From NCBI GenBank assembly GCA_947476625.1, contig CANJRA010000012.1:16427-80426 (forward strand): a stretch of 64,000 nucleotides of DNA. Reading direction: 5' to 3'. Position numbers and translations under genes: made by a program. The notes beneath the pieces were generated by a model. The model did no database searches and was not told the origin of the DNA. It saw nothing but the letters and a program-made list of their open reading frames with translations. Positions 1 to 10,203 of this stretch are shown here, in pieces (the first letter of the stretch is position 1; the number at the start of each line of letters is the position of its first letter). The stretch comes from Fidelibacterota bacterium (GTDB lineage Bacteria; Pseudomonadota; Alphaproteobacteria; Rhodospirillales; Rhodospirillaceae).

Positions 1-296
1 ACTACGAAGCGAAATACGCCGCCGGCGGTTCCGCGCATATCCTGCCCGCGAAGCTAGACCGCAAACTCTATGACAAAGCCATGCAGCTCGCCTTGGACGC
101 GCACCGCGTCCTCGGTTGCCGCGGCGTCTCGCGCGCAGACTTCCGGCTTGATGGCAAAACGTTCGTAATCCTCGAAGTCAACACGCAGCCCGGCCTGACG
201 CCGACATCCTTGGTGCCGGAACAAGCCGCACATGTTGGCATGTCTTTCAACGATCTCATCCTCTGGATGGTGGAGCACGCGCAATGCGACGCTTGA
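1..296 (+). CDS. ddl: D-alanine--D-alanine ligase, C-terminal fragment
   Basis: Cut by the left edge; the reading frame is open from base 3. Ddl joins two D-alanines with ATP in the cytoplasm for peptidoglycan precursors. The visible end carries the ATP-grasp C-terminal pattern: GVSRADFRL, then [20 protein letters not shown], where Glu and Asn are Mg2+ ligands and the GLT/S loop closes on the substrate. The stop overlaps the ftsQ start by 13 bases, so the two are probably translationally coupled. The following ftsQ-ftsA-ftsZ order supports the call. About 97 residues are visible of a protein usually near 305. Confidence 0.93.
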   Translation, partial: YEAKYAAGGSAHILPAKLDRKLYDKAMQLALDAHRVLGCRGVSRADFRLDGKTFVILEVNTQPGLTPTSLVPEQAAHVGMSFNDLILWMVEHAQCDA

Positions 297-1114
297 TCAC
301 ACCAAAAGCCTTAATCTGGACGCTACTTGGCATCGCTGCCATCGGTGCCGGCGTCGCCGTGAAACTTGCGCCGCCTACCGACGCGAATACCATGAGCCGC
401 CTTCACAACCTCACCATGGACGTGAGTGCAGCGATAGGCATGCGCCTTGAAGCCGTGACGGTCGAAGGCCGCGAGATGTCGTCTGGGCCGGATATTTTGA
501 GCGCGTTGGATACCGAACGCGGCGCGCCTATTCTGTCCATCGATGTCGCTCACGCCCGCACCGCTATCGAAGCCCTGCCGTGGGTCAAAACCGCCAAGGT
601 CGAACGCCGCCTGCCGGGCAACGTTCACATCATGCTGGAAGAACGCACGCCCTACGCGCTGTGGCAGCAAGGCAACCGTTACACCTTGGTCGATCAAACC
701 GGCACCGCGATTGTCGATGTCCCGACCGCCGACCAATCGCTGCCGCTCATCGTCGGCCCCGATGCGCCGCAACATGCCGCCGCTTTGTTCGAAGCGCTTC
801 ATGCCGATCCTCAACTGGCAGGACGCGTGCGCGCCGCCGTGCGCGTGGGCGGCCGCCGCTGGAACGTCTATCTGGACGCCTTCGAAGGCGGCATCGCTAT
901 TCGCCTGCCGGCAGAGAACGTTGCCGAAGCCTGGACGCGCCTCGTCGCCCTCGAGCGCGATCACAAAATTCTCGAACGCGACCTCGACTTCATCGACCTC
1001 CGCATGGAGGACCGTTTGATTGTCCGTGTCCACAAGGACCCGGCGGTCGAGACCGTGAAGCCTGCCAATAAAAAGAATGTGCCGGTTACAACCGGCCCGA
1101 AACAGAACATCTGA
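284..1114 (+). CDS. ftsQ: Cell division protein FtsQ
   Basis: 276 aa. FtsQ is a bitopic inner-membrane divisome protein whose periplasmic part binds FtsB/FtsL. A short basic N-terminus (MRRLITPK) precedes one membrane helix at about residues 9-27. A POTRA-like segment follows ([10 protein letters not shown]..., around 55-125), then the beta-rich FtsQ domain with [20 protein letters not shown]. The C-terminal tail is Lys/Asn/Thr-rich and probably disordered. The start overlaps the ddl end, as is common in alphaproteobacterial division clusters, and ftsA follows after 57 bases. Confidence 0.93.
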   Translation: MRRLITPKALIWTLLGIAAIGAGVAVKLAPPTDANTMSRLHNLTMDVSAAIGMRLEAVTVEGREMSSGPDILSALDTERGAPILSIDVAHARTAIEALPWVKTAKVERRLPGNVHIMLEERTPYALWQQGNRYTLVDQTGTAIVDVPTADQSLPLIVGPDAPQHAAALFEALHADPQLAGRVRAAVRVGGRRWNVYLDAFEGGIAIRLPAENVAEAWTRLVALERDHKILERDLDFIDLRMEDRLIVRVHKDPAVETVKPANKKNVPVTTGPKQNI

Positions 1115-1171
1115 GGACCGGACGCAACATGACCGCACAGACGGATATTCGGCACAGGAGTTTAGGTTCAG

Positions 1172-2422
1172 ATGTCTAAAACAATGCCTCGCAACAGCAC
1201 CATCGCCGCGCTCGATGTGGGTACGACCAAGGTAGCTTGCTTGATCGCTCATATGGGCGAGGGCGACGAATTTCATGTCGTCGGCGTCGGCCATCACCGC
1301 TCGCGCGGTATGCGCTCGGGCCAAGTGACGAACCTGGACGAAGTCGAAGCCTCGGTACGCGCCGCCGTCGATGCCGCCGAGCAAATGAGCAACAGCCGCA
1401 TCGACCGCGTGTTCCTCAATATGTCCTGCGGCACGCCGCAATCGACCCGCGTCGACGTCGAACTGGCCGTCTCGGGCCACCAGATCCGCGACACCGATGT
1501 GCGCCGCGTGCTCGATCACGGCAGCGCCCAGTACGACATCAACGACCGCGAGCTGATCCATTGCATTCCGACGGGTTATTCCATCGACGGCAGCAACGGC
1601 ATCCTCGATCCGCGCGGCATGTACGGAGACAAGCTGGGTGTGAACATCCACCTCGTTACCGCCGCCGTCGGCCCGGCGCGCAATCTCAACAGCGTCATCG
1701 ACCGCTGCGACCTCGACGTCGAGGACCGCGTTGTTTCGCCCTACGCTTCGGGCTTGGCTTGCCTCGTCGATGACGAGAAAGACCTCGGCGTTACCGTCGT
1801 CGATATGGGCGGCGGCACGACCTCCATCGCCGTGTTCCTTGAAGGACAAGTGGTTTACGTCGACACCCTGCCCGTCGGCGGCAATCACGTTACGGGCGAC
1901 ATCGCTAAGGGCCTCTCGACACCCGTCGCCAAAGCCGAGCGTCTCAAGACGGTTTACGGCAGCGTCATGCAAGCGCCCGGACATGCGCGCGAACTGATCA
2001 AAGTGCCGCTCGTCGGCGAGGAAGACGAAGACAGCGCCAACGAAGTTCCCAAATCGATGTTGGTCCAGATCATCCAGGCGCGCATCGAGGAAACCCTCGA
2101 ACTCGTGCGCAGCCACCTTGAAACGTCGGGCTTCGCCAAACTGGCAGGCCGCCGCGTCGTGCTCACCGGCGGCGGCAGTCAGCTTGAAGGCGTTCGCGAC
2201 TTGGCCGAGCTGGTGCTCGACAAACAAGTGCGCCTCGGCCGCCCGAAGATGATCCGCGGACTGCCGGAATCGCTGTCCGGTCCCTCCTTTGCGACCGCTG
2301 TCGGCCTTCTGCGCTATGGCCTGCGCGAACATGTGACACGACCCGATCATGCGGCGATGGCAGCCGCCAAGGATAAACGCAACTTTGGCCGCATCGGCCA
2401 GTGGTTGCGGGAGAACTTCTAG
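1172..2422 (+). CDS. ftsA: Cell division protein FtsA
   Basis: 416 aa, actin-fold ATPase that tethers FtsZ to the membrane and recruits later divisome proteins. Visible signatures are the first phosphate loop [16 protein letters not shown] near residues 11-26, the second phosphate motif [14 protein letters not shown] near 208-221, and [11 protein letters not shown] near 330-340 for the adenosine site. The C-terminus [10 protein letters not shown] is the expected amphipathic membrane-targeting helix. A Shine-Dalgarno-like ACAGGAG lies about 14 bases upstream of the ATG. It sits between ftsQ and ftsZ. Confidence 0.96.
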   Translation: MSKTMPRNSTIAALDVGTTKVACLIAHMGEGDEFHVVGVGHHRSRGMRSGQVTNLDEVEASVRAAVDAAEQMSNSRIDRVFLNMSCGTPQSTRVDVELAVSGHQIRDTDVRRVLDHGSAQYDINDRELIHCIPTGYSIDGSNGILDPRGMYGDKLGVNIHLVTAAVGPARNLNSVIDRCDLDVEDRVVSPYASGLACLVDDEKDLGVTVVDMGGGTTSIAVFLEGQVVYVDTLPVGGNHVTGDIAKGLSTPVAKAERLKTVYGSVMQAPGHARELIKVPLVGEEDEDSANEVPKSMLVQIIQARIEETLELVRSHLETSGFAKLAGRRVVLTGGGSQLEGVRDLAELVLDKQVRLGRPKMIRGLPESLSGPSFATAVGLLRYGLREHVTRPDHAAMAAAKDKRNFGRIGQWLRENF

Positions 2423-2571
2423 ATGAGGAACCGCCAACCAAAAATATCAGGGGTCGAAGGGCAACCGACCGGTCCACCACCTGCCCTCAAACGATCCCGA
2501 CGAAGTACGAGAACGAGCCTCAAAATTCAGAAAAATGTTGCAACGAGCTTAGTGAAATCCGGAGAACAAAA

Positions 2572-4362
2572 ATGACCATCAACATCAGCATACCTAAGAC
2601 GACCATCGAAGCGCAGCTGAAGCCGCGCATCACCGTCGTCGGCGTCGGCGGTGCCGGCGGAAACGCGGTCAACAACATGATCCAGAGCGCCATGGAAGGC
2701 GTCGACTTCGTCGTCGCCAACACCGACGCTCAAGCGCTCGCTTCTTCGCGTACCGACCGCCGCATCCAACTGGGCCGCGACACGACCCAGGGCCTCGGCG
2801 CCGGCGCCCGTCCCGATATCGGCCGTCACGCTGCTGAAGAAGCGCTGGAAGTCATCAGCCGTGAACTCGAAGGCGCGCATATGTGCTTCATCACCGCCGG
2901 CATGGGCGGCGGCACCGGCACAGGCGCCGCTCCCGTCATCGCCCGCATGGCCCGCGAACTGGGCGTGCTGACGGTCGGCGTCGTCACGAAGCCGTTCCAA
3001 TTCGAAGGCGTGCACCGCATGCGCCTCGCCGAAGCCGGCATCGAAGAGTTGGCAGCGTATGTCGATACCCTCATCGTTATCCCGAACCAAAACCTGTTCC
3101 GCGTCGCTAACGAAAAGACCACCTTCGCCGATGCCTTCAAGATGGCCGATGACGTGCTCCACGGCGGTGTCCGTAGCGTCACCGATCTGATGACCATGCC
3201 CGGCATGATCAACTTGGACTTCGCAGACGTCCGCACCGTGATGAAGGAAATGGGCCGCGCCATGATGGGCACGGGCGAAGCCTCCGGCGACCGCCGCGCG
3301 CTCGACGCCGCCGAAGCCGCTATTGCTAATCCGCTCCTGGAAGAAACCTCCATGCGCGGCGCTAAGGGTGTTCTCATCAACATCACCGGCGGTAACGACA
3401 TTACGTTGTTCGAAGTAGACGAAGCTGCCAACCGTATCCGCGACGAAGTCGAAAGCGACGCCCACATCATCTTCGGCTCGTGCTTCGACGAAAGCATGGA
3501 AGGCAAGATCCGCGTCTCCGTCGTCGCGACCGGCATTGAGTCCGAAGCCGGTGTTCAGCCGCGTCCGATGCCGCAACGCACCGAACCCGCACGTCCGGTT
3601 GGCCGTCGCCTGCCGGAAATCCGCTCCGCTGCGCCGACCACCCGTTCGCCTGTGACGGCAGCTGCGCCGGTACAGCCGACCTTCGGCGGTTTCGGTTTCG
3701 GCGGTGCGACTTTGGCGCCTGCGACCGGCACCATGAACCTTCAGGCTGAAGAAAAAGCCCTGATGGAAATGGCCGCCGCTGTACGTGACATCGAACAAGT
3801 GCCGGAACTGGAAGCCGAACTCGATCATATCGAAGAAGCTCCTGCTCCGATTGCCGCGCCGATGCCCGCGCCGCAAATGGCCGCGCCGTTTACGGCTCCG
3901 ACACCGATGGCCGCGCAAGCTGCCGCGGTTGCCGAAGCCGTTGCCCGCGCACCGATGGCCGCTCCGCCGCGCGCGCCTTCGATCTCGCCTTTCAGCACCA
4001 TGGACCGTCCGCGAGAAACCTTCATTCCCAAACCCGCCATGGAGCCGCGTACATACGAGGTGCGTGAACCCCGCATGGAAATGACCATCGAATCGAAAGC
4101 GCCTCAAGCCGAACCGATGATGGCCGGTCCTGCGCAAGCGCCTGCCGCCAAAATCGAACCAGGCCGCATTCGCCTGTTCGACCGCTACCGCAGTCTGGCC
4201 GCAAAGCCGAAGGTAGAAGAAGCTCCGGCCGCCGCTCCGCAGCCGCAAGCCAAATCCTCCTCCGGTTTGAGCATAAGCGTCGGCCCGCAGGATCGTCCGG
4301 TGTCCTCGCACAGCGAAGACGAACTGGAAATCCCAGCCTTCCTGCGTCGCCAAGCTAACTAA
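2572..4362 (+). CDS. ftsZ: Cell division protein FtsZ with long linker
   Basis: 596 aa tubulin-like GTPase forming the Z ring. The ATG at 2572 is chosen because GGAG lies just upstream and the conserved N-terminus follows; the frame is open further upstream, but that part looks like ftsA 3' sequence. Motifs: [13 protein letters not shown] near residue 24, the tubulin G-box [13 protein letters not shown] near 113, and the T7 loop [11 protein letters not shown] near 213. A Pro/Ala/Met-rich linker of over 200 residues ends in the conserved peptide [14 protein letters not shown], which binds FtsA and other partners. Long linkers are typical of alphaproteobacteria. lpxC does not follow directly, as it does in many relatives. 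Confidence 0.96.
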   Translation: MTINISIPKTTIEAQLKPRITVVGVGGAGGNAVNNMIQSAMEGVDFVVANTDAQALASSRTDRRIQLGRDTTQGLGAGARPDIGRHAAEEALEVISRELEGAHMCFITAGMGGGTGTGAAPVIARMARELGVLTVGVVTKPFQFEGVHRMRLAEAGIEELAAYVDTLIVIPNQNLFRVANEKTTFADAFKMADDVLHGGVRSVTDLMTMPGMINLDFADVRTVMKEMGRAMMGTGEASGDRRALDAAEAAIANPLLEETSMRGAKGVLINITGGNDITLFEVDEAANRIRDEVESDAHIIFGSCFDESMEGKIRVSVVATGIESEAGVQPRPMPQRTEPARPVGRRLPEIRSAAPTTRSPVTAAAPVQPTFGGFGFGGATLAPATGTMNLQAEEKALMEMAAAVRDIEQVPELEAELDHIEEAPAPIAAPMPAPQMAAPFTAPTPMAAQAAAVAEAVARAPMAAPPRAPSISPFSTMDRPRETFIPKPAMEPRTYEVREPRMEMTIESKAPQAEPMMAGPAQAPAAKIEPGRIRLFDRYRSLAAKPKVEEAPAAAPQPQAKSSSGLSISVGPQDRPVSSHSEDELEIPAFLRRQAN

Positions 4363-4389
4363 GCTTTAGCGTCTCAGTCCTAAACGAGA

Positions 4390-4417
4390 GGCCCGCATCG
4401 CAAGATGCGGGCCTTTT
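4390..4417 (+). terminator. Rho-independent terminator after ftsZ
   Basis: Perfect 10-bp stem GGCCCGCATC / GATGCGGGCC with a GCAA tetraloop, followed by TTTT and a second short T run. It begins 28 bases after the ftsZ stop and probably ends the division operon transcript. Confidence 0.9.
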
Positions 4418-4455
4418 GCTTTTTGTATCGATGCCGACATGGTCACCTCGCCGCC

Positions 4456-4549
4456 TTCGGGGGTGGTCGGACAGCCTTGTATGAAATCATGTGCTTGGCC
4501 TGACCAGTGGTCAGGTTTGCAGGCAAACACATCGGGGACCGCCCCCGAA
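4456..4549 (+). other. Nested inverted repeats, possible structured RNA or element end
   Basis: In the 335-base gap after ftsZ an outer 13-bp stem (4456-4468 with 4537-4549, one U-G wobble) encloses two more hairpins: CCTGACCA/TGGTCAGG at 4499-4515 and GTTTGC/GCAAAC at 4515-4528. Together they can fold as a branched structure. No T run follows, so it is not a simple terminator. The 17-bp near-palindrome could instead be a regulator binding site. The rest of the gap (4550-4697) is AT-richer, with no feature I can support apart from the ribosome binding site of the next gene. Confidence 0.3.
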
Positions 4550-4697
4550 TGTGGCCAGAAATTTCAGCAGATCATTCCGGTGTAAATTTTCGGTGTTTCA
4601 AGTCAAGCCGATAGCATTCCCTACCTGGGCACAATGTTCTTGTTTTGTTCTTATTAGCCATTTACACTGCCCACTCAATATATATAGTGAGGGCCAT

Positions 4698-4952
4698 ATG
4701 TTCAGCGCGCGGGAATGGGTTCGGCAGACGGTGGTGAAGTGTCAGGGTGAGCCGATGGCGACGGAAGCCATCCTGAAGAGCCTGGAAAAGGCGCTCGGCC
4801 AGGGGGAAAAGACCCTGGAACGGGTCCAATCCATTGTCAAACATCTGGATAATGAGCTGATTGAGCGCAATGACGGGCCGGTTATGCGGAAATTGTGGGC
4901 CGCGGTGACGGATTACCTGGAAAAAGTGCTGGAAAGCCGCGCGGCGGCTTAA
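4698..4952 (+). CDS. Hypothetical small protein, 84 aa
   Basis: Not recognised. The ATG at 4698 is preceded by GAGGG at normal spacing; a later ATG at 4755 would give 65 aa. The product has no signal peptide or membrane segment, is predicted mostly helical, and has charged heptad-like stretches (ILKSLEKALGQGEKTLERVQSIVKH and LWAAVTDYLEKVLESRAAA, each quoted in part), suggesting a small coiled-coil or helical-bundle protein. It is a single-gene unit between the ftsZ terminator and its own terminator at 4987. Coding status rests on the ribosome site, codon use and terminator, not on homology. Confidence 0.6.
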   Translation: MFSAREWVRQTVVKCQGEPMATEAILKSLEKALGQGEKTLERVQSIVKHLDNELIERNDGPVMRKLWAAVTDYLEKVLESRAAA

Positions 4953-4986
4953 TCCGCCCCACTATTAACCCTTCCATATGTAGTAG

Positions 4987-5013
4987 AGCCCGCACCCGCA
5001 CGTGCGGGCTTTT
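4987..5013 (+). terminator. Terminator after the 84-aa gene
   Basis: Stem AGCCCGCAC (4987-4995) with GTGCGGGCT (5002-5010), 6-base loop, then TTT. It isolates the small gene from the enoyl-CoA hydratase downstream. Confidence 0.8.
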
Positions 5014-5124
5014 GCATGTGCCCGCGAACCTGTTACACACTGATTCCATTAAGATGTCGGCACTTAGCAAGCAGTTGGTTTAACCACTACCGCTGGCCGC
5101 GCTTGGCCGGGCTATGGAATTGTA

Positions 5125-5901
5125 ATGACCTACGAAAACATCCTTATCGAGACGCGCGGTAATGTCGGGCTGATTACGCTCAACCGCCCCAAGGCCTTGA
5201 ATGCCTTGTCGGCCGGGCTTGTGTGCGACTTGGGCGCGGCGCTGGACGCCTATGACGCCGACCCCGCGATCCGCTGCATCGTGCTGACCGGCAGCGAGAA
5301 AGCCTTTGCCGCCGGCGCCGACATCAAGGAAATGGCCGATTTCGATTATATGGATGTTTTCCTTCAGGATTTTATCACCGTCGGCTGGGAGCGCGTTACC
5401 AAGTGCCGCAAGCCGGTGATCGCGGCTGTTGCCGGTTATGCATTGGGCGGCGGCTGCGAACTTGCAATGATGTGTGACTTTATTATTGCCGCAGATACCG
5501 CGAAATTCGGCCAGCCGGAAATCAATCTCGGCACCATTCCCGGCGCCGGCGGCACGCAACGCCTAACCCGCTCTGTCGGCAAGTCGAAGGCCATGGAAAT
5601 GGTCCTGACCGGCCGCCAGATCGACGCCGCCGAGGCCGAACGCGCCGGCCTCGTCAGCCGCGTGGTACCGGCCGCCGATTTGGTTGATGAAGCCGTGAAA
5701 ACGGCGCAGAAGATCGCCGATCTTTCGATGCCGGTCGTCATGGTGGCAAAGGAAGTCGTTAACCGCGCCTTTGAGACTACGCTTGCCGAGGGCATTCACT
5801 ACGAACGCCGCGCCTTCCATGCGACGTTCGCAATTGAAGACCGCAAAGAAGGCATGAATGCCTTCGCGGAAAAACGCAAAGCTGTGTTCAAGCACAGATA
5901 A
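5125..5901 (+). CDS. Enoyl-CoA hydratase / crotonase family protein
   Basis: 258 aa, the usual length for short-chain enoyl-CoA hydratase, which adds water to trans-2-enoyl-CoA in beta-oxidation. The oxyanion-hole segment is [10 protein letters not shown] (61-70) and [11 protein letters not shown] (104-114). Both catalytic glutamates are present, Glu112 in GGCELA and Glu132 in [18 protein letters not shown], which fits a true hydratase rather than an isomerase. No other beta-oxidation gene is adjacent; the efflux adaptor gene follows after about 30 bases and may be co-transcribed. Substrate chain length cannot be read from the sequence. Confidence 0.9.
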   Translation: MTYENILIETRGNVGLITLNRPKALNALSAGLVCDLGAALDAYDADPAIRCIVLTGSEKAFAAGADIKEMADFDYMDVFLQDFITVGWERVTKCRKPVIAAVAGYALGGGCELAMMCDFIIAADTAKFGQPEINLGTIPGAGGTQRLTRSVGKSKAMEMVLTGRQIDAAEAERAGLVSRVVPAADLVDEAVKTAQKIADLSMPVVMVAKEVVNRAFETTLAEGIHYERRAFHATFAIEDRKEGMNAFAEKRKAVFKHR

Positions 5902-5932
5902 GCATTGATCAATAGAATTAGGTAACGCCGTG

Positions 5933-7081
5933 ATGGAGATGAGCCCGATATCGACCATGCAAACCAGCGATAAGAAAGCGCTGATTAAACGCATGGCTTT
6001 CATGTTGACCGCGGTCCTGCTGATTGTCGCGGCAATCTCGGCATACAAGATGGTGGGCGGCGGGCAACATCCGCGTCAGGCGCCGGGCCCCGACACGGTT
6101 TCGACAACGCCGGTTCAGGTCATCGACTGGGCGCCGGAGATCTCGGCTGTCGGGTCTGTCCGCGCCGTCAACGGCGCCGACCTCGCGTTCGAAGTGTCGG
6201 GCATCGTAGAAGAGATCAATTTCCAATCGGGCGACGAAGTTGCCGCCGGCGCCGTGCTGGTGCGCCTGCGCGACGCCGATGAACGCGCGAAACTGTTATC
6301 GCTGCAGTCTACGGCGCAACTGGCCGAGATTACGTACAACCGCAATCTGCAACTCTCCAAGACGCAGAACGTCAGCCCCGCGACGCTGGATGCCAACGAC
6401 GCCAACCTTAAGAACGCGAAAGCCTTACTGGTTCAACAACAGGCGCTGCTCGACAAAAAGACAATTCGCGCGCCTTTCGCCGGTAACCTGGGCCTGCGTG
6501 CCGTAGACCGCGGGCAATATGTCAATGCGGGCACGGCCATCGTGACGCTGCAGGCGCTGGACCCGATCTTCGTGGACTTCTATCTGCCGCAGCAGAACCT
6601 TGATCAAATCAAGGTCGGTCAGGCGGTCATTGCCAAAGTCGACACCTATCCCGACCTCTCGTTCAAAGGTGAGATTGCTGCCATCAATCCCAAGGTCGAT
6701 CCGACAAATCGCAACGTGCAAGTGCGCGCAAGCCTGAAAAATCCCGAGCGCAAGATGTTTCCGGGCATGTATGCGACCGTCATCATCGCCGCCGGTAAAG
6801 TAACGCGCCCCATCGTCATACCGCAAACAGCCGTCACCTACAGTCCGTACGGCGATGCCGTTTATATTATCGAGAGCAAGGACGACAAGATGATCGCGCG
6901 CCATTCCTTCGTCGTGCTGGGCGAAAAACGCGGCGACCTTGTGGTTGTGGAAAGCGGCGTCAAAGAAGGCGACAACATCGTGACCGCGGGACAAATCAAG
7001 CTGCGCAACGGTTCAGTCGTACGTATCGACAACAGCGTGCAGCCGATGATGGACCTGCAGCCGAAGACCGCTAACCCTTAA
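5933..7081 (+). CDS. RND efflux periplasmic adaptor (membrane fusion protein)
   Basis: About 382 aa. HlyD/AcrA-type adaptor linking an inner-membrane RND pump to an outer-membrane channel. It has one N-terminal membrane helix (about residues 20-37), a biotinyl-lipoyl-like half motif (ISAVGSVRAVNGADLAFEVS), a helical hairpin with Gln/Leu-rich heptads, the second lipoyl half (IRAPFAGNLGLRAVDRGQYV), and beta-barrel and membrane-proximal domains. GTG at 5930 and ATGs at 5933 and 5939 are alternative starts. The pump gene follows after 44 bases. No outer-membrane factor gene lies in the window, so the pair may use a TolC encoded elsewhere. Confidence 0.9.
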   Translation: MEMSPISTMQTSDKKALIKRMAFMLTAVLLIVAAISAYKMVGGGQHPRQAPGPDTVSTTPVQVIDWAPEISAVGSVRAVNGADLAFEVSGIVEEINFQSGDEVAAGAVLVRLRDADERAKLLSLQSTAQLAEITYNRNLQLSKTQNVSPATLDANDANLKNAKALLVQQQALLDKKTIRAPFAGNLGLRAVDRGQYVNAGTAIVTLQALDPIFVDFYLPQQNLDQIKVGQAVIAKVDTYPDLSFKGEIAAINPKVDPTNRNVQVRASLKNPERKMFPGMYATVIIAAGKVTRPIVIPQTAVTYSPYGDAVYIIESKDDKMIARHSFVVLGEKRGDLVVVESGVKEGDNIVTAGQIKLRNGSVVRIDNSVQPMMDLQPKTANP

Positions 7082-7116
7082 GACGCGAACCCTTAAGTAC
7101 GTGAACCCCTGAGAGT
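7070..7116 (+). repeat. Three imperfect 15-16 bp tandem repeats
   Basis: Three consecutive copies of a G(C/T)(T/G)AACCC(T/C)TAAG-like unit run across the adaptor stop codon into the short gap before the pump gene. The copies begin at 7070, 7085 and 7101; the third is more diverged. Likely slippage-derived. Confidence 0.7.
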
Positions 7117-7125
7117 GGTGAGATA

Positions 7126-10100
7126 GTGGCCAATTTTACCGATATCTTCATCCGCCGGCCGGTGCTTGCCGTCGTCATCAGCCTCCTGATCATGGCGGTG
7201 GGCATACGCGCTTTCCAAACGCTGCCGATCCGCCAGTACCCGCGCATCGTCAACGGCATGGTGATCGTCAGCACGACTTATTACGGCGCCGATCCCGACG
7301 TTGTGGCCGGCTTTATCACCGCGCCGCTGGAAAATGCCATCTCGCAGGCCAACGGCATCGACTTCATCACATCGACGAGCGGCACCAGCAGCTCAACCAT
7401 CAACGCCACGCTGCGTCTGAATTACGATCCGAACACCGCAGCGGCGGAGATCACCTCCAGAATCAGTTCAGTGATGAACCAAATGCCGCCCGGTACGCAA
7501 CAACCGGTGCTGCGTGTCCAATTGGCGCAGGGGCTTTCGCCGATTATTGTTACCTTCTGGTCAGAATCAATGCCGCTGAACAAGATCACCGATTATTTGA
7601 ATCGCGTGATCGTGCCGAAGTTCCAGGCGATCCCGGGCGTGCAAACCGCAAACCTGATGGGCGCCAAGAACGTCGCGCTGCGCGCGTGGATCGATCCCAA
7701 CAAGCTAGCCGCCTACGGAATGACGCAGACCGAAGTCAACCAGGCCATGGCGGGCAATAACTATCTGTCGGGTCTCGGCACCACCAAAGGGCAAATGGTG
7801 CAAACCAACCTGAATGCTTCCACCGGCATCAGTACGAAGAAGGACTTCGAGAACCTTGCCATCAAGCAGATCAACGGCGCCACCATTCGCCTGAAGGACG
7901 TCGCCGAAGTGTCGCTTGGCGCCGACGATTACGAAAGCGGCATGATGCTCAACGGCCGCATCGCCGTGATGATGCAGTTGGACGTAGTACCAAGCGCAAA
8001 CATGCTCGATGTGGCGGTCTCCACGCGCAATTTAATGCCGGAGCTCGAGGCGCTGTTGCCGCCGCAATTGACGGCCCAGCTTACTTACGACGCTTCGCTG
8101 TTTGTTAATGCGTCGATTGACGAAGTGAACAAGTCGTTCATCGAATCGCTGATCATCGTGGCTATTGTCGTATTCGTATTCCTGGGTTCGGTGCGTTCGG
8201 TGGCCGTGCCGCTGGCGGCAATTCCGCTGTCTCTGATCGGAACCTTCTCGGTCATGCTTGCCTTCGGGTTTACGATGAACCTGCTCACCCTGCTCGCGCT
8301 GGTTCTCGCCATTGGGCTGGTGGTGGACGATGCGATCATCGTCGTCGAAAACATCAACCGCCACCTTGAGGAAGGCAAAACGCCACTTCAATCGGCGCTG
8401 CTGGCGGCGCGCGAACTTGGCGGGCCGGTTATCGCCATGGCCGCGGTTCTGGTGGCGGTTTACGTGCCGGTCGGTTTCCAGAGCGGCCTGACAGGCGCTT
8501 TGTTCACCGAGTTCGCCTTCACCCTGGCCGGCTCGGTCGTTATTTCGTCGATCGTCGCGCTAACGCTTTCGCCGATGATGTGTTCACGCCTGCTACAGCC
8601 GCATTCGGCCATTGTCGGCTGGCAAGGGCGCTTCATCCATGCCGTCGATGAGATCAGCACGCGCGTATCGAGTTTTTATCGGCGCATGCTGCATGATGTG
8701 CTGAACAACGTGTTGGTGGTTGTGGTTTTTGCGCTGATTGTGCTGAGCAGCATCTATTACCTTTACACCACGTCGCGGAGCGAGCTGGCACCGCAGGAAG
8801 ACCAAGGCATGGTTATGGCGCAGTTGAGCGTGGCGCCCAACGCAACGCTCCAGCAGCGCATGCTTTACAGCAATCAGCTGCGGGAGAAGGCGAAGGACAT
8901 TCCCGGCGTCAATTACATCTTCCAGATGATGAGCGGTAATGCGACGAACGCCAATCTTCGATTGTTGCCGTGGAAAGAGCGCGACGTGACCGCCGATGAG
9001 GTGCAAGTGCTGCTGCAGCGCGCGATCAATTCCGTGCCCGGCCTGCGCGGCGGCGTCTCGCAGCCGCCGGCGTTACCCGGCGGGTTCGGCCAGCCGGTTC
9101 AATTCGTCGTCGGATCGACCGAAGGCTTCGACCGTATGCAGCCCGTCATGACCAATTTCGTCGATCAGGCCAGACAAACCGGCCTTTTCAGCTTCATCGA
9201 CATCGACTTGAAGATCGACCTGCCGCGCGCAACGCTGGAAATCGACCGCGGCAAAGCCGCGCAGATGGGCTTGCGGATGAGCGACATCGGCAGCGCGCTG
9301 TCAGCGTTGCTGGGCGGCGGCTACGTCAACTACTTCGTGCTCGAAGGCCGCTCATATAAGGTCATTCCGCAGGTCGAGCAGCAGTTCCGCCTCAACTCCG
9401 ACCAGTTGCTCAACTATTATATCAAGGCCCCCGACGGCACGTCGGTGCCGCTCTCGACCATCGCCAAGATCGTCACCAAAACCGTGCCGCAATCCTATAA
9501 CCACTTCCAGATGCAGAACGCTGTTCAGGTGCGCGGCTCATTGGCCCGTGGCGTCACCATGGGTGAAGGTTTGGCCAAACTACGTGAGTTGGCGACGGCG
9601 CTGCCTCTGGGCTACACCATCGACTACGGTGGACAGTCCCGGCAGTTCATGCAGGAATCGAGCGGCTTCGCGACGACGTTTGCTTTTGCGCTCGTGATCA
9701 TTTTCCTGGTGCTGGCGGCGCTGTTTGAAAGCTTCCGCGATCCACTCATCATCCTTGTGTCGGTTCCGATGTCGATTGCCGGGGCGTTGATTTTTATCAA
9801 TCTCGGGGTCGGCGGCGCTACGCTGAACATCTACACGCAGGTGGGCCTTGTGACGCTCATGGGCCTGGTCAGCAAACACGGCATTCTCATCGTCCGCTTC
9901 GCCAACGAACTGCAGGCCCAAGGACATTCGAAGCGCGAAGCCATCGAGATGGCGGCTGAAATCCGGTTGCGTCCTATCCTGATGACAACCTTCGCGATGG
10001 CCTTGGGCGTGTTGCCCTTGGTGTTGGCAAGCGGCGCCGGCGCTGCATCGCGGTATAATATGGGTCTGGTGATCTTTACGGGGGTGTCGATCGGGACATT

Positions 10101-10203
10101 ATTCACCCTTTTTGTCGTGCCGGGCGTGTATTTGCTGTTGGGTGCCGACCATGCCAAAAAGGTCACACCACAAGGGTCCGCAATGCCTGCACCTGCGGAA
10201 TAG
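7126..10203 (+). CDS. RND multidrug efflux pump, HAE-1 type permease
   Basis: 1025 aa, AcrB/MexF class inner-membrane proton antiporter subunit; expected to have 12 membrane helices and two large periplasmic loops. The start is GTG with GTGAG a few bases upstream. The N-terminus FTDIFIRRPVLAVVISLLIM is typical. The proton-relay Asp pair is in GLVVDDAIIVVENI (Asp401-Asp402). A second half repeats the fold with GLVSKHGILIVRFANELQ. Length and the GxxxD-type motifs place it with hydrophobe/amphiphile pumps, not heavy-metal pumps. It is coupled to the adaptor gene upstream. The drug or lipid substrate is unknown. Confidence 0.93.
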   Translation: MANFTDIFIRRPVLAVVISLLIMAVGIRAFQTLPIRQYPRIVNGMVIVSTTYYGADPDVVAGFITAPLENAISQANGIDFITSTSGTSSSTINATLRLNYDPNTAAAEITSRISSVMNQMPPGTQQPVLRVQLAQGLSPIIVTFWSESMPLNKITDYLNRVIVPKFQAIPGVQTANLMGAKNVALRAWIDPNKLAAYGMTQTEVNQAMAGNNYLSGLGTTKGQMVQTNLNASTGISTKKDFENLAIKQINGATIRLKDVAEVSLGADDYESGMMLNGRIAVMMQLDVVPSANMLDVAVSTRNLMPELEALLPPQLTAQLTYDASLFVNASIDEVNKSFIESLIIVAIVVFVFLGSVRSVAVPLAAIPLSLIGTFSVMLAFGFTMNLLTLLALVLAIGLVVDDAIIVVENINRHLEEGKTPLQSALLAARELGGPVIAMAAVLVAVYVPVGFQSGLTGALFTEFAFTLAGSVVISSIVALTLSPMMCSRLLQPHSAIVGWQGRFIHAVDEISTRVSSFYRRMLHDVLNNVLVVVVFALIVLSSIYYLYTTSRSELAPQEDQGMVMAQLSVAPNATLQQRMLYSNQLREKAKDIPGVNYIFQMMSGNATNANLRLLPWKERDVTADEVQVLLQRAINSVPGLRGGVSQPPALPGGFGQPVQFVVGSTEGFDRMQPVMTNFVDQARQTGLFSFIDIDLKIDLPRATLEIDRGKAAQMGLRMSDIGSALSALLGGGYVNYFVLEGRSYKVIPQVEQQFRLNSDQLLNYYIKAPDGTSVPLSTIAKIVTKTVPQSYNHFQMQNAVQVRGSLARGVTMGEGLAKLRELATALPLGYTIDYGGQSRQFMQESSGFATTFAFALVIIFLVLAALFESFRDPLIILVSVPMSIAGALIFINLGVGGATLNIYTQVGLVTLMGLVSKHGILIVRFANELQAQGHSKREAIEMAAEIRLRPILMTTFAMALGVLPLVLASGAGAASRYNMGLVIFTGVSIGTLFTLFVVPGVYLLLGADHAKKVTPQGSAMPAPAE

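Noticed and set aside
323..2437. 704-codon open frame antisense to ftsQ and ftsA
   Set aside because: Composition is His/Ala/Arg-rich with no motifs, as expected from the mirror of GC-biased codons; the plus strand carries two well-defined division genes.
2527..4353. 608-codon open frame antisense to ftsZ
   Set aside because: Mirror of FtsZ codons; low-complexity Arg/Gly/His, no recognisable fold.
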